Made by a program: the position numbers and the translations under genes. Below, in pieces: positions 44,042 to 51,958 of a stretch of DNA of 64,000 nt. This DNA comes from Pseudomonadota bacterium. GTDB lineage: Bacteria; Pseudomonadota; Alphaproteobacteria; Rhizobiales; Aestuariivirgaceae. The notes beneath the pieces are model-generated. The model worked only from the letters and a program-made list of their open reading frames with translations. It did no database searches and had not been told where the DNA came from. Location of the stretch: NCBI GenBank assembly GCA_963205315.1, contig CAUJIO010000015.1, forward strand, positions 62,001 through 126,000, written 5' to 3'. The number at the start of each line of letters is the position of its first letter. The first letter of the stretch is position 1.

Positions 44042-45616
44042 GTGACGGGACGGCGGTCGAGCATGTCTCGCGTGGCGGGCGAAAAGGCGGCATCGGACGT
44101 GCCGGCCGTTGCCTATGTGCGCATGTCTACCGACCACCAGAAATATTCGACCGAAAACCAGCTCGACGTCATCCGCAACTACGCCACTGCGCGTGGCTTG
44201 AAGATATTGCGCGTCTTCGAGGATTCCGGTCGATCCGGACTGCGCCTCGAAGGCCGCGAAGCGCTGCAAGGCCTGATGGCTGAGGTCAAATCCGGGCACG
44301 CCGATTTCAAGGCAATCCTGGTTTATGACGTCAGCCGCTGGGGGCGGTTTCAGGATGCCGACGAGGGCGGGTACTATGAACACGAATGCTCGCGCGCCGG
44401 AATCCGCGTGCATTATTGCGGCGAGCAGTTCGAGAATGACGGCAGCATCGGGTCCAACCTGCTCAAGACGGTCAAGCGGGTGATGGCGGGCGAATACAGC
44501 CGGGAGCTGTCTGTCAAGGTCTTCGCCGGACAGTGCCGCCTGGTGGAACTCGGCTTCCGCCAGGGTGGCGCACCTGGCTACGGTCTTCGCCGCGTCCTGA
44601 TCGACGAGAACAAAAACCCGAAGGGCGAACTCGCGCGTGGTGATCGCAAGAGCCTGCAGACCGACCGGGTCGTCCTGGTCCTGGGCCCCGAGGACGAACA
44701 GGAGGTCGTCCGCCGCATGTATCGGTTGTTTGTCGAGGAAGGTCGCTCAGAGCGAGAAATCGCCGAGCACCTGAGTGCCGAGGGCTTGTCAACCGATCTC
44801 GGGCGGCCGTGGACGAGGGCCACAGTCCACGAGGTCCTCACCAACGAGAAATACATCGGCAACAACGTCTTCAACAAGGTTTCCTTCAAGCTGAAGCAGC
44901 ACCGGGTCGTGAACCCGCGCGACATGTGGATCCGTGCGGAAAGCGCCTATCCGTCAATCGTTGACAGAGCACTCTTCGAGCGCGCGCGGGCAATTGTTGA
45001 CGCACGGAGCCGGCATTTCACGGACGAGGAGCTCTTGCAGTCCCTTCGTGGGATACTTGCGCAGCACGGCATGTTGTCAGGGCTGCTCATCGACGAGCGC
45101 GAAGAAATGCCGTCCTCCAGCGCCTACCGGCATCGCTTCGGAAGCCTGCTACGCGCCTACGAGCTGATCGGCTATGAACCTGATCGCGACTACCGCTACA
45201 TCGAGATCAATCGCGCCCTCCGCCGGTCCCATCCGCAGATCGTTGCCGGGATTATCGTGGGCGTGGTGCGAAACGGTGGAACGGCCGTACAGGACATGGA
45301 CAGCGAACTCCTGTCGATCAATGGCGAGTTCACCGCATCGGTGGTGATCGCGCGTTGCTATGAAACCCCCGCCGGAGCCTTGCGTTGGCGCATCCGCCTC
45401 GATACCGGGCTCGTGCCCGACATCACGATTGCCGTGCGGATGGACGAAGTGAACGAAGCGCCGCTCGACTACTATGTGTTGCCGAGCATCGACATGGCCG
45501 TGCCCCGCCTGAGGCTCGCCGAGCAGAACGGCCTGTCCCTCGATGCCTACCGTTTCGACAATCTTGATTTCTTCTATTCGCTCGCCGGCCGGGCCAGATT
45601 TGCGGAGGCCGCCTGA
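44042..45616 (+). CDS. Large serine recombinase
   Basis: A site-specific integrase of 524 residues starting from GTG at 44042, seven bases after AGGAG. The resolvase domain begins PAVAYVRMSTDHQKYSTENQ with catalytic Ser29; later RVFEDSGRSGLRLEGR and YDVSRWGR supply the active-site arginines. A recombinase domain follows (about 190-300), with GYGLRRVLID and a helix-turn-helix-like EREIAEHLSAEGLSTDLGRPW. The C-terminal 200 residues lack the usual zinc ribbon and are not recognised. It is the likely integrase of the prophage and is coupled to two ParB-like genes (TGATG). Confidence 0.9.
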   Translation: MTGRRSSMSRVAGEKAASDVPAVAYVRMSTDHQKYSTENQLDVIRNYATARGLKILRVFEDSGRSGLRLEGREALQGLMAEVKSGHADFKAILVYDVSRWGRFQDADEGGYYEHECSRAGIRVHYCGEQFENDGSIGSNLLKTVKRVMAGEYSRELSVKVFAGQCRLVELGFRQGGAPGYGLRRVLIDENKNPKGELARGDRKSLQTDRVVLVLGPEDEQEVVRRMYRLFVEEGRSEREIAEHLSAEGLSTDLGRPWTRATVHEVLTNEKYIGNNVFNKVSFKLKQHRVVNPRDMWIRAESAYPSIVDRALFERARAIVDARSRHFTDEELLQSLRGILAQHGMLSGLLIDEREEMPSSSAYRHRFGSLLRAYELIGYEPDRDYRYIEINRALRRSHPQIVAGIIVGVVRNGGTAVQDMDSELLSINGEFTASVVIARCYETPAGALRWRIRLDTGLVPDITIAVRMDEVNEAPLDYYVLPSIDMAVPRLRLAEQNGLSLDAYRFDNLDFFYSLAGRARFAEAA

Positions 45617-46527
45617 TGCCAGATGATGCTCCAGAAACTGCCCGCAAACACGTGAAACTCATTTCCACGGATCGCATCCGGGTGCTGAACCCACGTGCTC
45701 GCAATCGGCGGCACTTCGAGGAGATCGTCGAAAACATCTCGCGGATCGGCCTGAAGCGGCCGATTACCGTGTCGCGGCGTGCCGGGACCGACGCTGAAGA
45801 ATATGATCTCGTTTGCGGACAAGGGCGGCTTGAAGCCTTTGTCGAGCTCAAGCAGACCACCATTCCCGCCATCATCATCGACGCCGGCGAGAGCGAATGC
45901 CTGGTGATGAGTCTCGTTGAGAACTGCGCACGGCGGCAGCATCGGGCCATCGATCTGATGCAGGAGATCGCAACACTTCGCAAGCGCGGCTACAACGACC
46001 GCCAGATCGCCGAGAAGATTGGCTTGAGTTCGGAATACGTCAAGATGATCGCAGGGCTTCTTGAGCGCGGTGAGGAGCGGCTTGTCTCCGCGGTCGAAGC
46101 TGGTCTCCTGCCATTGAACCTCGCCATTCAGATTTCGCGCACCGACGATGCGGGTGCACAGCGCGCCCTGACGGAGGCCTACGCGGAAAAGAAGCTGCGC
46201 GGCAAGAAGCTCACCGCCGTGCGGCGGCTTCTGGAACGGCGCCAGCGCCATGGGCCCCATGTCGATGAATCCCCATTTGGCCAGCAGCGGGGTACTCGAC
46301 GCCCGCTCACCAGCGACGCGCTCGTTCGCGCCTATCGGCAGGAGGCCGACCGCCAGAAGTTGTTGATCAAGAAAGCCGAACTGACACAGGGCCGCTTGCT
46401 CTTCGTGACCGAGGCCTTCCGCGCGCTGCGTGAGGATGAGAATTTCCTGACGCTGCTCAAGGCAGAAGGACTGGACATGCTGCCGGCTTGCCTCGAGCAG
46501 TCCCTCACCCCGAGAGCAGAAGCATGA
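45616..46527 (+). CDS. ParB/RepB-like partition-domain protein 1
   Basis: A 303-residue protein with an N-terminal ParB/Srx-type domain (RNRRHFEEIVENISRIGLKR, then VCGQGRLEAF, which holds the CTP/nucleotide-type motif, then VENCARRQH) and a central helix-turn-helix (NDRQIAEKIGLSSEYVKMIA). The C-terminal region resembles plasmid partition protein RepB. Its start and stop overlap the genes on either side, so recombinase and both ParB-like proteins form one transcription unit. A role in element maintenance or in guiding recombination is inferred. Confidence 0.85.
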   Translation: MPDDAPETARKHVKLISTDRIRVLNPRARNRRHFEEIVENISRIGLKRPITVSRRAGTDAEEYDLVCGQGRLEAFVELKQTTIPAIIIDAGESECLVMSLVENCARRQHRAIDLMQEIATLRKRGYNDRQIAEKIGLSSEYVKMIAGLLERGEERLVSAVEAGLLPLNLAIQISRTDDAGAQRALTEAYAEKKLRGKKLTAVRRLLERRQRHGPHVDESPFGQQRGTRRPLTSDALVRAYRQEADRQKLLIKKAELTQGRLLFVTEAFRALREDENFLTLLKAEGLDMLPACLEQSLTPRAEA

Positions 46528-47432
46528 AGCGGGAACAAAGACAACTTCCAGAGATCGTCAATCAGGCCTTCGAGGCGGAATGCGTGACATTGCCCGTGAA
46601 TGCGATACTGCCGGTCCATAGCTTACGGAAGACAGTGAAGCTTAGCCATAAGTACCGGCAGATCACGGCCTCGGTCCGCGAGGTTGGCCTGGTCGAGCCG
46701 CCCGTCGTTGCCCGAGACCCGGAGCATCCGGGCGTCTTCCTGCTTCTCGATGGGCATCTCCGGATCGAGGTGCTGAAGGACCTGGGTATCAACGAGGTCG
46801 AGTGTCTGGTTTCGACCGACGACGAAGCCTTCACCTACAACAAGCGGATCAGCAGGCTCAATGCCGTGCAGGAACACAACATGGTCCAACGAGCCATCGA
46901 CCGCGGCGTACCTCCGGAAAAGATAGCCAGTGCGCTTGACATCAATGTGCACTCCGTTCAGCGCAAGGTCCGAATGCTCGATGGTATCTGCGAGGAGGCC
47001 ATCAGTTTGCTCAAGGACAAGCCCTGCCCGATGGCGGCGTTTGAAGTCCTCCGCAAAATGAAGACTTTGCGCCAGATCGAAGCGGCCGAACTGCTCATCA
47101 ATGCCAACAATTACTCGGTTCCATACGTTTCGGCGATCTTAGCGAGCACACCCCAGTCGCAACTTGTTGATGGTTCAAAGCCGAAACGCGTCATGGGTAT
47201 CTCAACCGAGGCTATGGCGCGGATGGAGCGCGAACTCGCCCGACTTCAGGAAGCAATCACATCCATCCAGGACACCTACGGCAAAGACCACCTGCAACTG
47301 ACCATTATCAAGGGCTATCTCGCCAAACTTCTCGGGAATGCGCGCGTCATGCGCTACCTGATGCAAAACCGGCCGGAATTTCTGCCCGAGTTTCAGGCAA
47401 TCGCCGAGATGACATCCACGCTGCCGGTATAG
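46524..47432 (+). CDS. ParB/RepB-like partition-domain protein 2
   Basis: A 302-residue paralogue of the preceding protein: ParB-type domain (SVREVGLVEPPVVARD, LLLDGHLRIEVLKDLG) and a helix-turn-helix (PPEKIASALDINVHSVQRKV), then a helical C-terminal half. I start it at the ATG at 46524, overlapping the preceding stop (ATGA); an earlier in-frame start at 46488 is inside that gene. The pair of unlike ParB proteins beside a recombinase is unusual for a phage and suggests a heteromeric DNA-binding complex. Confidence 0.85.
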   Translation: MKREQRQLPEIVNQAFEAECVTLPVNAILPVHSLRKTVKLSHKYRQITASVREVGLVEPPVVARDPEHPGVFLLLDGHLRIEVLKDLGINEVECLVSTDDEAFTYNKRISRLNAVQEHNMVQRAIDRGVPPEKIASALDINVHSVQRKVRMLDGICEEAISLLKDKPCPMAAFEVLRKMKTLRQIEAAELLINANNYSVPYVSAILASTPQSQLVDGSKPKRVMGISTEAMARMERELARLQEAITSIQDTYGKDHLQLTIIKGYLAKLLGNARVMRYLMQNRPEFLPEFQAIAEMTSTLPV

Positions 47433-47589
47433 ACAGCATAGACGGACTGGCGGGTGCGTGATGGGGACCCGGACCCAATAAGCGCGGGGGCCGCAGGAGA
47501 CGCCGCACGCTGGGGCGGATCGAGAGCGGCGGTGGGAATGGCGGCGAACCCGTTCGGAGCCCACCAGGCCAGTCGAGGTTTCGCTGGCC

Positions 47590-47651
47590 GCATGCCGGTC
47601 CTGACCGGCATGATGAAATGGGGCGTGCCGGTTGTCTTCCGCCGGCACGCC
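47590..47651. terminator. Tandem perfect inverted repeats between convergent units
   Basis: Two perfect inverted repeats lie back to back: CATGCCGGTC/GACCGGCATG (47590-47611, 2-base centre) and an 11-bp repeat at 47620-47630/47641-47651 (10-base loop). They sit between the convergent ParB and lysis units, so a bidirectional terminator is likely, although neither is followed by a U-tract. The short-centred palindrome could instead be a ParB target. The rest of 47433-47787 shows no gene. Confidence 0.5.
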
Positions 47652-47787
47652 CACAGGTCTTGGAAGAAGGAACTGTCCGCAGCAGGCGGTCACTCTAGAT
47701 TCTGCGCACAGCGCCCGGTGGGGTCGGCTGCTTGCCTATCACATTCCCGGTGATATCCGAGCAATCAAGCTCATTGACGGGAAGCGA

Positions 47788-47994
47788 TTACTTTCGAGTC
47801 TGGCAAACTGCCTTCCACGCCGCGTTGTGCCCTTTCACCTGCCGGATCGTTTCATCGGTGTCCTTAGTTGACCACCGGATCGGCTCGAAAGCAGAGCAAG
47901 GCGAGCCTGCGAGCGCGTCAGTCGCGACGGAACCCGTCGTCGTCGCGCAGCCGGGAAGGATCAGAAGGAGCGTCAGCAGCGACGTGGCGCGCAT
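47788..47994 (-). CDS. Rz1-like outer-membrane spanin lipoprotein
   Basis: A 68-residue lipoprotein: short basic start, hydrophobic core, lipobox LPGC with Cys16, then a soluble tail containing two further cysteines. Its start lies inside the neighbouring inner-membrane spanin gene in another reading frame, the classic nested Rz/Rz1 arrangement. It would join the inner-membrane spanin to disrupt the outer membrane at the end of lysis. AAGG lies seven bases before the ATG. Confidence 0.75.
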   Translation of the reverse strand: MRATSLLTLLLILPGCATTTGSVATDALAGSPCSAFEPIRWSTKDTDETIRQVKGHNAAWKAVCQTRK

Positions 47995-48145
47995 CGCGAG
48001 CCTTGCGGATGAGATCAAGTGCATGGTTTGAAGCCTCGGCAATGGCCTCGGCCCGGCCGGCGTCCCGCGCCTGGGACTCGCGCGCCATGTCGAGAATAGC
48101 GGCGAGGACCCGCGCGAGTACCGCCAGGGCCGAGAGCCAGTTCAT
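47918..48145 (-). CDS. Rz-like inner-membrane spanin
   Basis: A 75-residue protein with a single N-terminal membrane segment (NWLSALAVLARVLAAIL) and a charged helical remainder suited to a coiled coil. Its position after the holin-like gene (ATGA overlap) and the overlapping lipoprotein gene in another frame identify it as the inner spanin subunit. It is shorter than lambda Rz, so this call rests mainly on context. Confidence 0.7.
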   Translation of the reverse strand: MNWLSALAVLARVLAAILDMARESQARDAGRAEAIAEASNHALDLIRKARDARHVAADAPSDPSRLRDDDGFRRD

Positions 48146-48348
48146 GCGATTTTCTTGGTGGCGACGATACGGCCATAGATGGCCAGAACGCTGCCGATGA
48201 TGCCGCCGATACCTGTGATGAGCTCGACAATCTGTGCCTGATCGGCCGGCGTGATTGCATAACCCCAGATGGCGGCGGCGCTGGCAATGAGCGCGATGAG
48301 CCCGCCCCAAATGGTTTTGGAAGCGAAGAAAGACTTCACGTCGTACAT
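48142..48348 (-). CDS. Holin-like small membrane protein
   Basis: A 68-residue protein with two membrane segments (WGGLIALIASAAAIWGYAI and IGGIIGSVLAIYG) separated by a short acidic loop. The ATG at 48348 follows AGGAG. Size, topology and position between endolysin and spanins fit a class II holin, which would form the hole that releases or activates the endolysin. Confidence 0.75.
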   Translation of the reverse strand: MYDVKSFFASKTIWGGLIALIASAAAIWGYAITPADQAQIVELITGIGGIIGSVLAIYGRIVATKKIA

Positions 48349-48397
48349 GGTGTTCTCCTGTGGGAATGGCCCGGGAGCCGCCCGGGCGGCGGAAATG

Positions 48398-48832
48398 TCA
48401 GCCTTCGAAGAGCGCCGCGTCCTTGGCGAAGTTCCGCCAGGGGCTAAGTTCATAGTGCGGCATGTCGACGAACTTCTCGTCTTCGGTCCTGCCGTCCATG
48501 TCCCAGTCGCCACCCCAGCGGAGCGGGATGTTCAGTTCCTTGGCGAGAGGCAGGACGATCTCCTTCGCCAGCTTCACTAAGGGCTTGGTGTTCTTCCAGT
48601 CGATGGGTTTGGGACAGACATCGAGGGCGATGGCCGGGGTCCAGTTGTGTGCGGACTGACCGAAGCGCGCCTTGCTCCGCTTGGTGCGATAGGCCAGTTC
48701 CTGTGCGGCACGCCCGCGCTGCGACTCGAGGATCACGATGTCCGCGCGCTTCGCCACTTCGGTGAAGAGCTTCCGAAGCAAGGGATGGGCTTTGGCGAGG
48801 CGCTGCGCGCTCGCCTTGTCGAGAGTGGGCAT
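48398..48832 (-). CDS. Endolysin, M15 family D-Ala/L-Ala-D-Glu peptidase
   Basis: A 144-residue zinc peptidase that cleaves cell-wall peptides. The M15 zinc ligands are His62 (QSAHNWTPAIALD), Asp71 and His126 (MPHYELS); the pattern is that of L-alanyl-D-glutamate endolysins such as T5 Lys. No signal peptide is present, so release depends on the adjacent holin-like protein. It is preceded by a terminator-like hairpin. Confidence 0.88.
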   Translation of the reverse strand: MPTLDKASAQRLAKAHPLLRKLFTEVAKRADIVILESQRGRAAQELAYRTKRSKARFGQSAHNWTPAIALDVCPKPIDWKNTKPLVKLAKEIVLPLAKELNIPLRWGGDWDMDGRTEDEKFVDMPHYELSPWRNFAKDAALFEG

Positions 48833-48850
48833 GGGTTCTCCTCAAAATGC

Positions 48851-48874
48851 AAAAGGCCCGCGTGTGGCGCGGGC
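48851..48874 (-). terminator. Rho-independent terminator-like hairpin
   Basis: On the minus strand a 7-bp GC-rich stem (48874-48868 with 48862-48856, 5-base loop) is followed by CTTTT. It lies between the small membrane protein gene and the endolysin gene and may separate tail from lysis expression. Confidence 0.7.
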
Positions 48875-48901
48875 TGGGTGGGAAACGACGGTGAGTGTTG
48901 G

Positions 48902-49165
48902 CTATTCTGCCGCCGGATGGCGCTGCTCGATCACCCGGTCGATCTTCTGCTCGATCTTCTCGAGGTGGGTCATGATCCGCGTTTCGACATCCTTGAGATA
49001 GGAGACGGAGACGAAATTCGTGGCGACCAGCAGCTTGTAGTTGGCAAGATCGTCCTTGAGGGCACGGAAGGTCTTGTCCATGTCCTCGCGGTCATGGAAC
49101 CTCAACCAGATCAGCGAGCCCACGACCGGAATGCCGATTGCCGTGATCCACCATTGCAGGTCCAT
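48902..49165 (-). CDS. Small phage membrane protein with coiled coil
   Basis: An 87-residue protein with one N-terminal membrane segment (WWITAIGIPVVGSLIWL) followed by a charged heptad-like helix. GGAGG lies five bases before the ATG at 49165. It sits between the tail fibre and lysis genes. I do not recognise the family; a holin-like or superinfection-related role is possible. Confidence 0.65.
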   Translation of the reverse strand: MDLQWWITAIGIPVVGSLIWLRFHDREDMDKTFRALKDDLANYKLLVATNFVSVSYLKDVETRIMTHLEKIEQKIDRVIEQRHPAAE

Positions 49166-49180
49166 CTGTGCCTCCAAGTT

Positions 49181-51937
49181 TCAGTTGTCGGTTTCGAGGT
49201 AGACGCTCACCACGTCGATGCCGACGGCAAGGGCCTGGGCGTTGTTGCAGCGCCAGACGGCGTGAGCAAGGAAGGTGGTGGCTGCAGGGATGACGGTGCC
49301 GACGGCACCGCTCAGCGTACCGGTGGCAATATCGCCGGTATTCACGCGGGTGACCTGGTAGTGGATCACCTGGGTGTCGGGCGGCGCGAACAGCGCCAGC
49401 TCATAAAGGTCGGCGGACAGCGTGTTGGCCGGGAAACTCGCACCGAGATCGATGGCCGTCTGAGCCGCCGAGCCGCCATAGACGATTTGCAGATTGTTCG
49501 AGGTCGAGATCTGCGCCACGCCCACCATGTTGGTCTGACCGCTCGATGGCTCGACGTTGGTCGGGGCGGCAACTGCATTGCGGAGCCCCACGAACATGCG
49601 GGCTCCCGAAACGGCTGCCGCATCCGACACCACGAAGCGGCAGACATAGAAGAACCCGCCGATGCCGCTCAATGCGCCGATGGTGAACTGTGCCGTCGTC
49701 GCATAATGCCCCGAGAGCGAACCCGCCGTGGCGGCACTCACATATCCCAGCCTGCGCGACCGCGTTGCCAGATTCGTTGCGGTGACATTGCGGGCGGTTG
49801 CGGTACCAAGGGCTGTCGGTGCAGCAATCCCCACGACGCCCGGGAGGGTCGTCGCATTGCCGGGCGGGTTCCACCAGCCGATCTTGTTCGAGGCGATGAG
49901 CGGCTGCAAGGTCACATCGAGCCCCGAGGGCCCGATGAAGCGTGGCAGCATGCGGTTGGCCTTGCGGCCGGCAAACAGGTTCAGCTTGTCAGCGGCTGGA
50001 ACGGCTGGTGCGGCCACATAGGGCAGCGTAACCTCGCCACCGTCCGGCAGCAACACGCCTGAGTTCTGGATCAGCTTGCCTGTCGTGGTATCGAAGCGGG
50101 CAATGGCATTGTCGGTCGCCGAGGCCGGCCCCACGACATCGCCCGATCCTCCGCCGCCCGAGGGAGCAGCCCACGTGCCGTCAGCCCGGAGGAAGTTGGT
50201 GCTACCACCACCCGAGGCTGGAACGATGCCCTTGGCGGAAGAAGTAAAGGCCGGGAGCGCCGACAGCCCTTGTGGCAGCGAGATCACGCCATTCGTGCGG
50301 TTGATGGTGAGCGCCTCGAACCAGGCCGAGCCATCGGCGCTGACCTTGAAGTGGAAATCGTCATCGCCGGTCGTGCCGAACTCCGCCCTCCCCGAGAAGC
50401 CGGTCTGGAACAGGAACGAGGCCGTGTCGGCCGCGGCGGCCTTGTTGACCTTGACCTGGACTCCATTGCCGGCGTTGTTGAAGAGAACGGCACTGCTGGC
50501 GACGGCGAGCTTGTTGGTGGCGTCGGCAGTGGCATTGACGCCGAGCAGCGACAGGTTCTGCAACGAAGTCGGATCGGGCGGTGGGACCCACGTCCCATCG
50601 GCGCGCAGGAAGTTCACCGTGCCGCCGCCAGATGCGGGCGTTAGCCCCTTGAGCGCTGTGGTGAATGTATTGAGGAGTGCCGTCGCCTGGGCAGCGGTCA
50701 GGTCCTCGACATTGCCAATCCCTGCTGTAGTGCGGCCCTTGAAGCTCGCCGTCGCCATGGTGGCGAGCTTGGCGTTGGTCACGGCATTGGCGCCAATGGT
50801 CGCAGCAAAAGACCCGGTGCCGGAACCGGTCACGTCACCGGTCAGCGTGATGGTCTGATCGCCGCTATTGGTACCGGTCAGCCCGAGGTCGGTCTTGACC
50901 TGGGCGATGGTGCGCGCCGCCCAGGCTCCGGCCTTCGCCTGCAGGAAGCTGTCGGTCGCGGCCGTGAGCCCCGCAATAGTAGTGAGGTCCGCATCGAGCG
51001 GTTGCCGGGCATCAAGCGCCGCTTGTAGATCAGCCTGAGTGGAAAGCGTGCCGGTGATCGAACCCCATGTCGCACTGCCGCCGCCCGGAGGTGCTGCCCA
51101 CGTCCCGTCAGCCCGCAGGAACGTGCTGGTCCCGCCCCCGGACGGCGGGACGAGGCCCTTCAATGCGGAGGTGAAGACATCGAGCAGTGTTGTCGCCTGT
51201 GTCCCTGTCAGATCCTCGACCGTGCCCGTCCCCGCCGTGAGCCGCCCCTTGAAGGTGGCGGTGGCGACGGTCGCGAGCTTGGCATTGGTGATGGCATTGT
51301 TGTTGATGTTGGCGGTGGTGATCGTTGTCCAGCTTCCGTCCGCCCGAAGAAAGGCTGAGGTGCCGCCACCGGATGCTGGCGCCAGGCCCTTGAGTGTCGA
51401 GCTGAAAGCATTGAGAAGTGCGGTTTGCGCGACGGCATCGGCCGCCGTCAACATGGAACGGCCAGCCACCGTCGAATCCGAGATCTGTGACGCCGTGTGC
51501 GTATGAGAGGATGCAGCCTTGCCATCGAGTGCTGCCTGCAGATCGGTCTGGCTCGACAAGGCACCGGTGATCGATCCCCAGGCGACAGAACCGCTGCTGC
51601 TGAGACTGCCCCAGGCTGCACCATCCCAGCGGACGTGGGTTGCTTCCGCCTCGATCCAGGCGAGCCAGCCCGGCTGCGGCACGAGCTTCATCCAGGCGCC
51701 ATCGACATGATAGGCGATGTTCAGGTCCCACGTTGCCCATGCGCCGGTCGCACCCGCGGCAACAATGTAGCGGTCGCCATCGGCGGGGCTTCCCGGCGGC
51801 GCCGTGAGTGTCCGCGAGATCACCGCCATCTGCACGAGCGCATCGAGCAGGCGCACGGCTTCATTGTGCGTCACATGCTTCTGCGCCTGATTGGCGGCAA
51901 TATAGGGCAGATGCAGATGCGTGCTGTCATCCGGCAT
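49181..51937 (-). CDS. DUF2793-type phage tail fibre with repeats
   Basis: A 918-residue receptor-binding or fibre protein. The N-terminal 110 residues are the DUF2793 domain (HLHLPYIAANQAQKHVTHNE, GDRYIVAAGATGAW) that probably attaches to the tail tip. Then come four copies of a module containing SGGG followed by FLRADG-x-W (lying at about 50150-51380), with NAKLAT and FKGR-x-TAG spacers, and a beta-rich C-terminal 250 residues that probably contact the host. The internal repeats are of fibre-shaft type and prone to recombination. Confidence 0.85.
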   Translation of the reverse strand: MPDDSTHLHLPYIAANQAQKHVTHNEAVRLLDALVQMAVISRTLTAPPGSPADGDRYIVAAGATGAWATWDLNIAYHVDGAWMKLVPQPGWLAWIEAEATHVRWDGAAWGSLSSSGSVAWGSITGALSSQTDLQAALDGKAASSHTHTASQISDSTVAGRSMLTAADAVAQTALLNAFSSTLKGLAPASGGGTSAFLRADGSWTTITTANINNNAITNAKLATVATATFKGRLTAGTGTVEDLTGTQATTLLDVFTSALKGLVPPSGGGTSTFLRADGTWAAPPGGGSATWGSITGTLSTQADLQAALDARQPLDADLTTIAGLTAATDSFLQAKAGAWAARTIAQVKTDLGLTGTNSGDQTITLTGDVTGSGTGSFAATIGANAVTNAKLATMATASFKGRTTAGIGNVEDLTAAQATALLNTFTTALKGLTPASGGGTVNFLRADGTWVPPPDPTSLQNLSLLGVNATADATNKLAVASSAVLFNNAGNGVQVKVNKAAAADTASFLFQTGFSGRAEFGTTGDDDFHFKVSADGSAWFEALTINRTNGVISLPQGLSALPAFTSSAKGIVPASGGGSTNFLRADGTWAAPSGGGGSGDVVGPASATDNAIARFDTTTGKLIQNSGVLLPDGGEVTLPYVAAPAVPAADKLNLFAGRKANRMLPRFIGPSGLDVTLQPLIASNKIGWWNPPGNATTLPGVVGIAAPTALGTATARNVTATNLATRSRRLGYVSAATAGSLSGHYATTAQFTIGALSGIGGFFYVCRFVVSDAAAVSGARMFVGLRNAVAAPTNVEPSSGQTNMVGVAQISTSNNLQIVYGGSAAQTAIDLGASFPANTLSADLYELALFAPPDTQVIHYQVTRVNTGDIATGTLSGAVGTVIPAATTFLAHAVWRCNNAQALAVGIDVVSVYLETDN

Positions 51938-51958
51938 GGGTCGTGAACCTTTGGATAA

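Noticed and set aside
47454-47753. Plus-strand 99-residue frame after the second ParB-like gene
   Set aside because: No ribosome site, no domain, and it crosses both inverted repeats, which look like non-coding signals.
50150-51380. Spaced repeats reminiscent of a CRISPR array
   Set aside because: The repeats are in frame inside the tail fibre gene, encode a protein module and vary in length and sequence; no cas genes are nearby.
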